Of a stretch of DNA of 64,000 nt, positions 33,663-44,830 are shown piece by piece (position 1 is the stretch's first letter; the number at the start of each line of letters is the position of its first letter). A model generated the notes under the pieces. The model had not been told where the DNA came from. It was given only the letters and a program-made list of their open reading frames with translations, and ran no database searches. Position numbers and translations under genes: made by a program. Source of the DNA: Micromonospora pallida (GTDB lineage Bacteria; Actinomycetota; Actinomycetes; Mycobacteriales; Micromonosporaceae); assembly GCF_900090325.1 (NCBI RefSeq), contig NZ_FMHW01000002.1, forward strand, positions 4,775,001 to 4,839,000, in the 5' to 3' direction.

Positions 33663-35291
33663 TCAGCCCATGTGCGGGTAGGTGTGATCCGTCGGTGGGA
33701 CGAAAGTCTCCTTGATGGTCCTCGGCGACATCCAGCGGACCAGGTTGTGCCAGGAGCCGGCCTTGTCGTTGGTGCCGCTGGCCCGGGCACCCCCGAACGG
33801 CTGCTGCCCGACCACCGCGCCGGTCGGCTTGTCGTTGACGTAGAAGTTGCCGGCCGCGTACCGCATCTTCTCCGCGACCGCGTCCACCACCCGGCGGTCG
33901 GTGGCGAAGATCGACCCGGTCAGCGCGTACGGGGCCACCGACTCGGCCTGGGCGACCACGTCGTCGAAGCGGGCGTCGTCGAAGACGTGCACGCCGAGGA
34001 TCGGACCGAAGTACTCGGTGGTGAAGGTCTCGTGCGTGCCGTCGGTGCACTCGAAGAGCGTCGGCCGGACGAACCAGCCCACCGAGTCGTCGGCGGTGCC
34101 ACCTGCCAGGACCCGGCAACTGTCGTCAGAGGAGATCAGATCCAACGCGGCGGTGTGCCGGTCGAACGCCCTCGAGTCGATCACCGCGCCGCCGAAGTTC
34201 GCGAAGTCGGTCACGTCGCCGTAGGTCAGCGACTCGGCGGTGGCGGCCAGTCGGTCCCGCAGCCCGCCCTCCCAGATGGAGCGGGGGACGTACGCCCGCG
34301 ACGCCGCCGAGCACTTCTGCCCCTGGTACTCGTAGGCGCCCCGGATCAGGGCAGTGTGCAGCGCGTCCACGTCGGCACTGGAGTGCGCCACCACGAAGTC
34401 CTTGCCGCCGGTCTCGCCGACCAGCCGGGGGTAGCCCCGGTACCGGGCGATGTTGTCGCCGACGGTCCGCCAGAGGTGCTGGAACACCTTGGTCGAGCCG
34501 GTGAAGTGGATGCCGGCCAGGTCAGGGTCGGCGAGGACCACCTCGGAGACCTCCTCACCGCGCCCGGTGACCATGTTGATCACACCGGGCGGCAGGCCGG
34601 CCGCCTCGAACAGGCGCATGGTGAAGTGCGCCGCGAGCTGCTGGGTCGGCGCGGGCTTCCAGACCACGGTGTTGCCGAGCAGCGCCGGGGCCGAGGGCAG
34701 GTTGCCGGCGATCGCGGTGAAGTTGAACGGGGTGATCGCGTAGACGAAGCCCTCCAGCGGGCGGTGGTCGAAGCGGTTCCACACCCCCGGCGACGACGCC
34801 GGCTGCTCCTCCAGCAACTTCCGTGCGAAGTGCACGTTGTACCGGAGAAAGTCGACGAACTCGCAGGCCGAGTCGATCTCGGCCTGGATCACCGTCTTCG
34901 ACTGGCCTAGCATGGTGGCCGCGTTGAGGGTGTCCCGCCACGGGCCGGCGAGCAGTTCCGCCGCGCGCAGGAAGATCGCGGCCCGCTCCTCGAACGGCAG
35001 CGCCCGCCACATCGGGGCCGCGTCCAGGGACGCCTTGACCGCCGCTCGCGCGTCGGCGTGGTCGGCGTGCGCGGTGACCCCCAGCACGTGCCCGTGCCGG
35101 TGCGGCTGCACCACGTCGATCCGCTCGCCACCGGCCATCCGCTGCTCACCGGCGATGGTCATGGTCAGGTCCAGCCGTTCGGCGGCCAGCTCGGTGAGCC
35201 GCCGTTGGAGCCGTTCCCGGTCGGCACCGCCCGGCTCGTAGGCGCGTACCGGCTCGTTACGCGGTTCGGGTACGGAGAACACGGCGTCCAT
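33663..35291 (-). CDS. pruA: L-glutamate gamma-semialdehyde (1-pyrroline-5-carboxylate) dehydrogenase
   Basis: 542 aa from ATG 35291 with CAGGAG upstream. Aldehyde dehydrogenase fold: NAD-binding FNFTAIAGNLPSAPALLGNTVVWKPAPTQ, FTGSTKVF, catalytic Glu in LVGETGGKDF and nucleophile Cys in YQGQKCSAASR. The extended N terminus, FAYAITPFNF-type segment and C-terminal NDKPTGAVVGQQPFGGARASGTNDKAG are typical of P5C dehydrogenase. It turns proline-derived glutamate semialdehyde into glutamate. No proline dehydrogenase gene is adjacent. Confidence 0.93.
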   Translation of the reverse strand: MDAVFSVPEPRNEPVRAYEPGGADRERLQRRLTELAAERLDLTMTIAGEQRMAGGERIDVVQPHRHGHVLGVTAHADHADARAAVKASLDAAPMWRALPFEERAAIFLRAAELLAGPWRDTLNAATMLGQSKTVIQAEIDSACEFVDFLRYNVHFARKLLEEQPASSPGVWNRFDHRPLEGFVYAITPFNFTAIAGNLPSAPALLGNTVVWKPAPTQQLAAHFTMRLFEAAGLPPGVINMVTGRGEEVSEVVLADPDLAGIHFTGSTKVFQHLWRTVGDNIARYRGYPRLVGETGGKDFVVAHSSADVDALHTALIRGAYEYQGQKCSAASRAYVPRSIWEGGLRDRLAATAESLTYGDVTDFANFGGAVIDSRAFDRHTAALDLISSDDSCRVLAGGTADDSVGWFVRPTLFECTDGTHETFTTEYFGPILGVHVFDDARFDDVVAQAESVAPYALTGSIFATDRRVVDAVAEKMRYAAGNFYVNDKPTGAVVGQQPFGGARASGTNDKAGSWHNLVRWMSPRTIKETFVPPTDHTYPHMG

Positions 35292-35466
35292 CACAGCTCC
35301 TGGCGATCTCGACGGCGGTGGCGAAACCGGACCCGCGGCCACCGACCGGACGGCCGGAAACCGGGCATGGCGCCTCACCGGGTCGCGGCGACGGGACCTG
35401 CCGGGATTCTCCCACGGCCACACCCGCCCACCTAGCGCCACCACGTCCCACCCGCCCGAGGTGGAT

Positions 35467-35512
35467 GCAGGGGTCCCCTGCTCGGCAAAAAGCGGTAACA
35501 GGGGACCCCTGC
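35467..35512. repeat. 14-bp inverted repeat with internal palindromes
   Basis: GCAGGGGTCCCCTG (35467-35480) and CAGGGGACCCCTGC (35499-35512) are exact reverse complements around 18 nt. Each arm contains an AGGGG-[TA]-CCCCT palindrome of its own. It lies between divergent genes. Confidence 0.75.
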
Positions 35513-35638
35513 TCACACCCGGGTCGGCCCGCAGGGCGGGCGCGTACCCTGGGGAGCCGGTGACCCGCTCGCCACCCTCCCGTACCCGTGCCCGTCGGTG
35601 GCGGGAAGCTGGCGCGCGTTCGCGTCGAAGGGAAGACG

Positions 35639-36673
35639 ATGACCCAGCAGCCCGGCAGCTCGACGGCCGCGGACCCGGACCAGCCGGTCGACGGCCCGTC
35701 GACCGGGGAGACCGCCCCGTCGACCGGGGAGACCGTCGCCCCGGCGGGCCCGCCCGGACTCGCCCCGGCGGCCGTCGTCCTCGCGCTGGTCGCGCTCGGC
35801 TGGCTGGCCGCGATGCTGTGGTCCACCCGGGCGGCGATCACCTCCGCGCAGGCCGGCGTCACGGCGGTCAGCCTCTCCGCGTACGCGCTGCCCGGGGTCA
35901 TCTCGGCGGCACTGGTCGCCGGAGGCGGGGTCGCGCTGGCGGTGACCAACCTGCTCGCCCGTCGGGGCGTCGACCGGGCCACCCTGCGCTTCGTCACGGC
36001 CACCGGAGCCGGCCTGCTCGTCGGGCTGCTCACCGCAGTGTCGATCAACCTCTTCTACGCCGACAACGCCACCACGAACGTGATCGCCGGCACCACCGCC
36101 GCGGCGGCCGTCGTCGGCGGCGCGCTGGCCGGTGCCCGCCACACCCCGGCGGTCGGTGCCGTGGTCACCGCCGCCCTGGCTGTCCTGGTCTTCGTGGTGG
36201 CGTTCAGCCGGGTCCGCGACCCGCTCTTCGGGCTCTACGGGGGCGACGGCACCCAGGAGGCCATGGTCGACGCGGCCCGCTGGGTCTCCCGCACCGAGTC
36301 CCTCCTCGTCGGGCTGGTGGCCGGGGTCGTCGCCTTCGGCTACCTCCGCCTGGCCCGCCGCCGGACGCTGCGGCGGGACCCGGACGCGCCGGCCGAGCGG
36401 TGGCCGGCGTACCTGGTGGCCGGGGCCGGACCAGGTCTGCTGCTGCTGCTCACCGAGGTGATCCTCCGGATCGGCGGACGCTCGCTGCTCGACCTCGCCG
36501 CCGCCCTCAGCGAGGCGGACGCGGTGGCCCAGACCACCCTGGGCACGTCCCGGATCGACAACGGCATCTGGGTGCTCTTCGTGGGCGCGCTGACCGCGTT
36601 GATCGCCTTCGGCCGTACGCTCGGCCCGGCCCGCGCCGACGACGAGGACGACGCCGACCCGGCCGACGACTGA
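35639..36673 (+). CDS. multi-span membrane protein, unknown function
   Basis: 344 aa from ATG 35639 with GAAGGGAAG upstream. About 45 Pro/Thr/Gly-rich residues precede a helix-rich core with some seven to eight membrane spans (AAVVLALVALGWLAAMLW, VISAALVAGGGVALAV, TGAGLLVGLLTAVSIN, AVVTAALAVLVFVVAF, YLVAGAGPGLLLLLTEVIL, GIWVLFVGALTALIAF). The C terminus is an acidic Asp/Glu tail. No transporter or enzyme motif recognised. Confidence 0.7.
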   Translation: MTQQPGSSTAADPDQPVDGPSTGETAPSTGETVAPAGPPGLAPAAVVLALVALGWLAAMLWSTRAAITSAQAGVTAVSLSAYALPGVISAALVAGGGVALAVTNLLARRGVDRATLRFVTATGAGLLVGLLTAVSINLFYADNATTNVIAGTTAAAAVVGGALAGARHTPAVGAVVTAALAVLVFVVAFSRVRDPLFGLYGGDGTQEAMVDAARWVSRTESLLVGLVAGVVAFGYLRLARRRTLRRDPDAPAERWPAYLVAGAGPGLLLLLTEVILRIGGRSLLDLAAALSEADAVAQTTLGTSRIDNGIWVLFVGALTALIAFGRTLGPARADDEDDADPADD

Positions 36674-36691
36674 CCGCCGGGGGGCGTCGGG

Positions 36692-37201
36692 CTAGGCCAC
36701 GGTACGCAGGAGCAGGTCCAGCTCGGACGGGTCGTACCACTCCAGCTCGTGGTCCTCCGTGCCGTCCACGGTGAACTGGGCGTCCGGGTCGCCGGCCAGC
36801 GCCTGGTCGACGACCTCCACGGCGGCGGCCACGTCCCCGGTCGCCTCCGCCCCGTCGACGTGCAGGGCGGCCACCGCCCGCGTCTCGACGGATCCGGTCA
36901 ACTGGACGGTGCTGGAGCCGAGTTCGCCGTCGGGCCGGCCGAGCGCGGCGGCGGGCACGTCCACCGAGACCACCACCCGCCGCCGGGGTGCCGAGGGATC
37001 GTCCCGCAGCAGCCGCAGCGCGTCCTGGGCGGCCCGGGTGAAGGCCACGTACTCCAGCTCCTCCTCGTCGCCCTCGGCGTACCACTCGCGCAGGCCGGGG
37101 GTGACCGCGTGCGCCGTCCCGGCCGCCAGGCCCTCGTCGTGCAGCCGGGCCAGCATCGGCACGGTCGCCGGCACGTACACCCGGACAAGGTCGTCGGTCA
37201 C
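36692..37201 (-). CDS. DUF6912-type hypothetical protein
   Basis: 169 aa from a GTG at 37201 with GGGGAGGAAG before it. Starts [37 protein letters not shown] and continues [19 protein letters not shown], a conserved actinobacterial pattern I associate with DUF6912. Then a beta-rich half with [15 protein letters not shown]. Acidic and cytosolic. Function unknown. Convergent with the upstream membrane protein gene. Confidence 0.65.
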   Translation of the reverse strand: MTDDLVRVYVPATVPMLARLHDEGLAAGTAHAVTPGLREWYAEGDEEELEYVAFTRAAQDALRLLRDDPSAPRRRVVVSVDVPAAALGRPDGELGSSTVQLTGSVETRAVAALHVDGAEATGDVAAAVEVVDQALAGDPDAQFTVDGTEDHELEWYDPSELDLLLRTVA

Positions 37202-37326
37202 GTCTTCCTCCCCGCTCGATGCCGGCCGATGACCCGGCCGGGACGCCGGCCGTGCCGGACGCCGTGACCGTAGTACACCCGGGGCGACCGGCGGAAAAGC
37301 CACCCCGGAGCCACGCCCGTACGCCA

Positions 37327-37361
37327 TGGGGCCGACCGGTGCGCGTTGGGGCCGACCGGTG
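37327..37361. repeat. 15-bp direct repeat before the excisionase-type gene
   Basis: TGGGGCCGACCGGTG occurs at 37327-37341 and again 20 bp later at 37347-37361. The position, 40-74 bp upstream of ATG 37401, suits an operator. Confidence 0.5.
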
Positions 37362-37400
37362 GCAAACTGAGGCGAACGCGGTCAACGTGAGGGGTCCGAG

Positions 37401-37631
37401 ATGGAACCGAGGTTCCTACAGCTGTCCGACGTGGCAGCCGAACTCAACGTGTCCGACTCGCAGATCTACCACATGGTCCGCAGCGGAGAGCTGCCCGCCA
37501 TCAAGATCGGTGGCCGGGGGCAGTGGCGGGTGGAACGCGCCCGACTCGAGGAGTACATCGAGCGCAAGTACGTCGAAACCGCCGAATGGGTGCAGGCCAA
37601 CCCGCTCTCCGAGCGCGACGGCAACGAGTAA
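37401..37631 (+). CDS. excisionase/BldC-like helix-turn-helix protein
   Basis: 76 aa. Nearly the whole protein is a MerR/excisionase-type winged helix: FLQLSDVAAELNVSDSQIYHMVRSGELPAIKIGGRGQWRVERARLEEYIERKYVE. It starts at ATG 37401 with GAGGGG upstream. No effector domain is present. Similar small actinobacterial proteins act as DNA-binding regulators (BldC), not phage excisionases. No integrase is nearby, so a chromosomal regulatory role is more likely. Confidence 0.85.
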   Translation: MEPRFLQLSDVAAELNVSDSQIYHMVRSGELPAIKIGGRGQWRVERARLEEYIERKYVETAEWVQANPLSERDGNE

Positions 37632-37691
37632 CGCCTCGATCACCGAGGGACATTGACCGGGGCCGCTCCATGCCCGAAAATGAAAGCCTGT

Positions 37692-37711
37692 CGTAGGCAA
37701 ACGTAGGCAAA
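37692..37711. repeat. 10-bp tandem repeat before the Rv3235-like gene
   Basis: CGTAGGCAAA is repeated twice directly, ending 22 bp before ATG 37734. It may be an operator or slippage product. Confidence 0.4.
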
Positions 37712-37733
37712 CGAAGGAATCAGGGGGAATCCG

Positions 37734-38327
37734 ATGGCCGACTCCCGCCGCCCGGTGTCACCTCGTCCCCCGGTCCGCCTGCGCCCCGCGCCGCCCCTGG
37801 AGCCGCCGCTCGCCGACGACCAGCTCACCGACCTGTGGCCCCGCCCCACCGCCGCCCAGCTCGCCCTCGACCTGGTCGACGCCGGCCGACCCGGTCGGGG
37901 CCGGCCCGCTGGACGACCGGCCCAGCGCCCCACCGGGCCGCACCCGTCCCGACCGGCCACCCCCGCCGGGTCGTCCGCCACGGCCACCCCGGAGGCGCAC
38001 CGCGCGGCGCACCGCTTCGTCGGCACCTGCCTCGAGGTCGTCAACGGCTACCGCCCGCCCGGCCAACTCCGGCCGCTCACCGACCCACTGCGGACGACCA
38101 CCGTGCTGGAGCAACTCGCCGTGGCCACCGCCCGGCTCGGGCCGGTACGGCGGCGGGCCAGCCGGCCCGTGGTGCGACTGCGCCGGCTGCGGGTGTGTCA
38201 GCCGCAGCCGGCCGTGATCGAGGCCGCTGCCGTGATCGCCGCCCCGAACGGGCGCAGTTGGGCGATGGCCGTGCGCCTGGAGCGGCGCGGCCCCGGCTGG
38301 ATCTGCGCCTTCCTCCAGATCCTTTGA
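37734..38327 (+). CDS. Rv3235-like protein (DUF6459-type)
   Basis: 197 aa with AGGGGG 7 bp upstream of the ATG. The first 90 residues are proline/arginine-rich and disordered. The conserved C-terminal part reads AHRFVGTCLEVVNGYRPPGQLRPLTDPL, then VVRLRRLRVCQPQPAVIEAAAVI and AMAVRLERRGPGWICAFLQIL, which is the Rv3235 family. It lies convergent to secA, as Rv3235 lies near secA1 in M. tuberculosis. Function is not known. Confidence 0.8.
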   Translation: MADSRRPVSPRPPVRLRPAPPLEPPLADDQLTDLWPRPTAAQLALDLVDAGRPGRGRPAGRPAQRPTGPHPSRPATPAGSSATATPEAHRAAHRFVGTCLEVVNGYRPPGQLRPLTDPLRTTTVLEQLAVATARLGPVRRRASRPVVRLRRLRVCQPQPAVIEAAAVIAAPNGRSWAMAVRLERRGPGWICAFLQIL

Positions 38328-38328
38328 C

Positions 38329-38391
38329 CCGACCGGCCGTGGCATGGGCCGCGAACCGACCGGCCGTGGCATGGGCCGCGAACCGACCGGC
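38329..38391. repeat. 27-bp tandem repeat between the Rv3235-like gene and secA
   Basis: Two exact copies of the unit (38329-38355, 38356-38382), beginning CCGACCGGCCGTGG, plus 9 bases of a third. It starts 1 bp after the stop of the Rv3235-like gene. Confidence 0.9.
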
Positions 38392-38490
38392 GGCCGGCAG
38401 GGGTCGGCCGACCACCGGCCCGCGCCGACGAGATCGACAGAAACCGTGGGACGCCGGCCAGCGGCCCACGGGCCCGGCCCGAACACGCCG

Positions 38491-38526
38491 CGAGGGGCGC
38501 CCACCGCGTACGGTGGGCGCCCCTCG
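38491..38526 (-). terminator. secA terminator
   Basis: CGAGGGGCGCCCACCG and CGGTGGGCGCCCCTCG form a perfect 16-bp stem with a CGTA loop just after the secA stop. It may serve the convergent gene too. Confidence 0.85.
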
Positions 38527-38541
38527 GGACGTGCTCGCTGG

Positions 38542-41445
<2,904 letters not shown>

Positions 41446-41614
41446 GGATCAACGCTCCCCTAGACAGTCTCGACCCATCGTAGGCGTTCCATCGGGCCAA
41501 TGGTCACTGGTGGCGTACGTGACCTCCACGGAAACCGACATAACGCACGCACCACGGCGATGGCACGGGGAAAAGCGGTTACGCCCAGCGCGAACGGTCG
41601 GGCACGATGGCCCG

Positions 41615-42775
41615 GTGGAGCCTGTGCAGATCACCGAGGATGGCCTGCTGCTGCGCCCGTGGCGGCCGACCGACGCCGACGACGTGCTGCGGGCCTGCCA
41701 GGCCCCGGACATCCAACGGTGGACTGCCGTACCCCGGCCGTACCTGCCCGAACACGCTCACGGCTTCGTGACCGACCGCGCCCCCCGGGGCTGGAAGGAC
41801 GGCACGTCGACCCCCTTCGCGGTCTGCGACGCCGGCAGCGGTGAGCTGCTCGGCTCCTGCGGGCTGGTGAGCATCGACCACACCCTGCGGTCCGGCGAGA
41901 TCGGCTACTGGACTGCCCCATGGGCCCGGGGACGCAACCTCGCCGCGCGGGCGACCCGGGCGGTGGCCCGGTGGGCGTTCGACCGGCTGGAGCTGCGCCG
42001 CATCATCTGGCAGGCCGAGCTGGGCAACCACGCCTCCCGGCTGGCCGCGCTGCGTGCCGGGTTCCGGGTCGAGGGCCGGCTCCGGCTGGCCGCGCCCGCG
42101 CCCGGGGGCAGCGCGGAGGGCTGGATCGGTTCGCTGCTGCCCGGCGAGGTCCCCGAGCCCGGTACGCCCGGGCCGGCCGGCCCGGGCACCCTGGAGGCCC
42201 GCCGCGCGGCGGTCTTCGGCCGACCGCACCCCGAACTGTTCGCCACCGTCGGCCCGGTCGAGCTGCGACTTCGGGCGATGGACGAACGGGACATGGACGC
42301 CCTCGTCACCACCAGCCGGGACCCGGAGACCATCCGCTGGACCAGCGTGCCCGACCCGTACGAGCGTTCCCACGCCGAGGCGTACCTCGCCTACCACCGA
42401 ACGAGCTGGGCCGACGGTTCGGCCGCCTGCTTCGCGGTCGCCGACGCCGACGACGCGTACGTGGCCAACGTCGACCTGCGGATCGCCCGGATGGACCCGC
42501 TCCTGGCCGACGTGGGCTTCCTGGCCGCGCCGCACGCCCGTGGTCGCGGCTACCTGTCGGCCGCCCTCGGCGCATTGACCACCTGGGGCTTCACCACCCT
42601 CGGCCTGGCCCGGATCGAGTGGCGGGCCAACGTCGGCAACGTCGCCTCCCGGCGGGCCGCTGAGAAGGCCGGCTTCCGCTACGAGGGCGTCTCCCGGGCG
42701 GCCATCCAGTACCGGGACCACCGGGTCGACGCCTGGCTCGCCGCGGTGACCGCCACCGATCTGCCTGACCACTAA
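41615..42775 (+). CDS. double-domain GNAT acetyltransferase
   Basis: 386 aa from a GTG at 41615 (start uncertain; no strong ribosome-binding site). Two GNAT domains in tandem. The first (about 5-165) has GEIGYWTAPWARGRNLAARATRAVARWAFDRLELRRIIWQAELGNHASRLAALRAGFRVEG. The second (about 205-380) has ADVGFLAAPHARGRGYLSAALGALTTWGFTTLGLARIEWRANVGNVASRRAAEKAGFRYEG. The R-G-[RN]-[GN]-x-[GA] loops bind acetyl-CoA. RimJ/RimL type; protein or small-molecule substrate unknown. Followed after 21 bp by a related gene. Confidence 0.85.
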   Translation: MEPVQITEDGLLLRPWRPTDADDVLRACQAPDIQRWTAVPRPYLPEHAHGFVTDRAPRGWKDGTSTPFAVCDAGSGELLGSCGLVSIDHTLRSGEIGYWTAPWARGRNLAARATRAVARWAFDRLELRRIIWQAELGNHASRLAALRAGFRVEGRLRLAAPAPGGSAEGWIGSLLPGEVPEPGTPGPAGPGTLEARRAAVFGRPHPELFATVGPVELRLRAMDERDMDALVTTSRDPETIRWTSVPDPYERSHAEAYLAYHRTSWADGSAACFAVADADDAYVANVDLRIARMDPLLADVGFLAAPHARGRGYLSAALGALTTWGFTTLGLARIEWRANVGNVASRRAAEKAGFRYEGVSRAAIQYRDHRVDAWLAAVTATDLPDH

Positions 42776-42796
42776 CCGACGAGGACGGGGGACGCC

Positions 42797-43906
42797 ATGG
42801 ACGCACCAGTCATCGAGCGCGACGGGGTACGGCTGCGGCCGTACCGGGACGACGACCTGACCGACATGGTCGCCGCCTGCAACGACCCGCTCACCCGGCG
42901 GTTCCTGGACGCGTTGCCCAGCCCGTACACCGAGGCGGACGGCCGCTGGTGGCTTACCGAGGGCGCTCCCGCCACCTGGGCCCGGGGCGGGGCGGCGTAC
43001 GCCGTCGCCGACCCGGAGTCGGACCGGCTGCTCGGCACGGTGGGCGTCGACCGGCTGGTGCCCATGCGCGGGCAGGCGGAGATCGGCTACTGGGTGGCGC
43101 CGTGGGCCCGCCGCCGGGGCGTGGCCACCGCCGCCACCCGGGCGCTGACCGCGCACGCCCTCGCCAGCGGGCTCAGCCGGCTGGAGCTGTTCACCCATCC
43201 GGAGAACGCGGCGAGCCAGCGGGTCGCGCTGGCCGCCGGCTACCGGCACGAGGGGGTACGCCGGGCCGTCAGCCCGCAGCGCGGCGGCGGGCGCTGCGAC
43301 TCGATCGCCTGGGTACGGCTCGCCGACGACCCGCCCGGACCGGTCCCCCGGCTCCTGCCGGATCTCCCGCCGGGCGGGCTCACCGACGGCGTGATCGCGC
43401 TGCGTCCGGTCGGCCCGGACGACGTGGACCTGATGTACCGGCTGCACACCCTGCCCGAGGTGGTCGCCAACCGGGTGCCGCCGGAGCCGCCGACCCGGGC
43501 CGAGATCGAGCGGCGGTGCCGGACGGCGGAGAGCAGTTGGCTGGTCGGCACCGCGGCGGACCTGGTCGTGGTCGACGTGACCAGCGGCGAGGCCGGGGGC
43601 GGCCTCGCCCTGCGGTACGACGAACCACGCACCGGCCAGGCCATGCTCGGCGCGAGCATGCTGCCCGCCTGGCGGGGACGGGGCCTGCTCACCCGGGGCG
43701 TCCGCCTGCTGGTCGGCTGGGCGTTCGACACGGTGGGCGTCGCCCGGTTGTGGGCCGGCTGCCGGCCGGAGAACGTGGCGCCGCAACGGGTGCTGGAGAA
43801 GGTCGGTTTCCGCCGGGAGGGGATCCAGCGGGGCCGGCTACCCGGCCCCGACGGCACCCGCGTCGACTCGCTGCTCTACGCCCTCCTCCCCACCGACCGT
43901 CCCTGA
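42797..43906 (+). CDS. double-domain GNAT acetyltransferase (second copy)
   Basis: 369 aa. Again two GNAT domains: IGYWVAPWARRRGVATAATRALTAHALASGLSRLELFTHPENAASQRVALAAGYRHEG (about 85-155) and GASMLPAWRGRGLLTRGVRLLVGWAFDTVGVARLWAGCRPENVAPQRVLEKVGFRREG (about 280-345). The second domain has a shortened N-terminal part. Probably the product of a duplication of the gene before it, and co-transcribed. Likely N-terminal or amine acetylation; substrate unknown. Confidence 0.85.
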   Translation: MDAPVIERDGVRLRPYRDDDLTDMVAACNDPLTRRFLDALPSPYTEADGRWWLTEGAPATWARGGAAYAVADPESDRLLGTVGVDRLVPMRGQAEIGYWVAPWARRRGVATAATRALTAHALASGLSRLELFTHPENAASQRVALAAGYRHEGVRRAVSPQRGGGRCDSIAWVRLADDPPGPVPRLLPDLPPGGLTDGVIALRPVGPDDVDLMYRLHTLPEVVANRVPPEPPTRAEIERRCRTAESSWLVGTAADLVVVDVTSGEAGGGLALRYDEPRTGQAMLGASMLPAWRGRGLLTRGVRLLVGWAFDTVGVARLWAGCRPENVAPQRVLEKVGFRREGIQRGRLPGPDGTRVDSLLYALLPTDRP

Positions 43907-43942
43907 CCGACCGGGCCGGGGGCTGACCGACCGGGCCGGGGG
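43903..43942. repeat. 20-bp tandem repeat at the end of the GNAT gene
   Basis: Two exact copies of CTGACCGACCGGGCCGGGGG, the first overlapping the TGA stop codon. Confidence 0.85.
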
Positions 43943-43961
43943 CGCGGAGCGCGCCCCCGGC
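43935..43961. terminator. bidirectional hairpin between GNAT and hpf genes
   Basis: GCCGGGGGCGC pairs exactly with GCGCCCCCGGC around GGAGC. It lies between convergent genes and can serve both. Confidence 0.75.
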
Positions 43962-43969
43962 GGGCGGAC

Positions 43970-44587
43970 TCAGAGGTCGAGGGAGATGAGCCCGTAGTCG
44001 TAGGCGTGCCGGCGGTAGACCACGCAGGGGCGGCCGGACTCCTTGTTGTGGAAGAGATAGAAGTCGTGACCGACGAGTTCCATCTCGAACAGGGCGTCGT
44101 CGACGGTCATCGGCTGGGCCGGGTGCACCTTTTCCCGCGCGATGTGCCAGGGCTGGTCGTCGGGTTCCTCGTCGCGTTCGGCGAGCGCGGTGGACGTGCC
44201 GGCGGAGAACGCGGGCTGCCCGAGGTCCGCGACCGGCAGGTCGGCGGTGGCGGCGGCGACGGAGATCGGCGCGTGCCGTCCCCGGTGGACGCGGCGGCGG
44301 TCGGCCGCCCGGCGTAGCCGGGTGTCCAGCTTGGCGATGGCGGCGTCGAGCGCGCTGTAGAAGTCGTTGGTGCAGGCCTCCGCCCGGACCACCGGTCCGC
44401 GCGACACGCAGGTGATCTCGACGCGCTGGCAGTGGTCCGCCTGGCGGGGGTTGCGTTCGTGGAACAGTTCGACGTCGACCCGAATGATCTTGTGGTCGTA
44501 ACGTTCGATCTTGGCGAGCTTCTCTGCTACGTGCACCCGGTAATGGTCTGGCACCTCGACGTTTCGGCCCTTGACCACGATGTCCAC
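43970..44587 (-). CDS. hpf: long ribosome hibernation-promoting factor
   Basis: 205 aa from a GTG at 44587 with AAGGGAGG 6 bp upstream. N-terminal S30AE domain: DIVVKGRNVEVPDHYRVHVAEKLAKIERYDHKI, then VEITCVSRGPVVRAEACTNDFYSALDAAIAKLDTRLRRAADRRR. A variable linker precedes the C-terminal dimerisation domain (about 150-205, KVHPAQPMTVDDALFEMELVGHDFYLFHNKESGRPCVVYRRHAYDYGLISL). Long HPF dimerises 70S ribosomes to 100S during rest. It lies between comF and secA, as in related genomes. Confidence 0.95.
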   Translation of the reverse strand: MDIVVKGRNVEVPDHYRVHVAEKLAKIERYDHKIIRVDVELFHERNPRQADHCQRVEITCVSRGPVVRAEACTNDFYSALDAAIAKLDTRLRRAADRRRVHRGRHAPISVAAATADLPVADLGQPAFSAGTSTALAERDEEPDDQPWHIAREKVHPAQPMTVDDALFEMELVGHDFYLFHNKESGRPCVVYRRHAYDYGLISLDL

Positions 44588-44830
44588 GTGACCTCCCTTG
44601 ATCGGATGGTCTTCGATCCGGATCCGGTCGCCCCTGGGAGCACCCCTTCGGCGTCGACCGGTTGGTACGGCTACGCCTCCTCTCACGCCGGGAGCGGGTG
44701 GGTGGCACCCCTCCTACCCCCGACACCGAAACGCTAACGCCTTCACGCCAACCAGTCACCCCCAGTTGTCCTGGCGGACCAGAGAATTTCACAGCTCGGT
44801 CACCAAGGGGTGAATCGGAACGACGGAGAG

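Noticed and set aside
37401..37631. prophage excisionase
   Set aside because: No integrase or phage genes nearby; small BldC-like regulators share this fold.
41579..43786. 735-codon minus-strand frame over the GNAT genes
   Set aside because: Low-complexity shadow of the two GNAT genes.
43903..43942. CRISPR-like repeats (also 28506-28588 and 38329-38391)
   Set aside because: These are direct tandem repeats without unique spacers.
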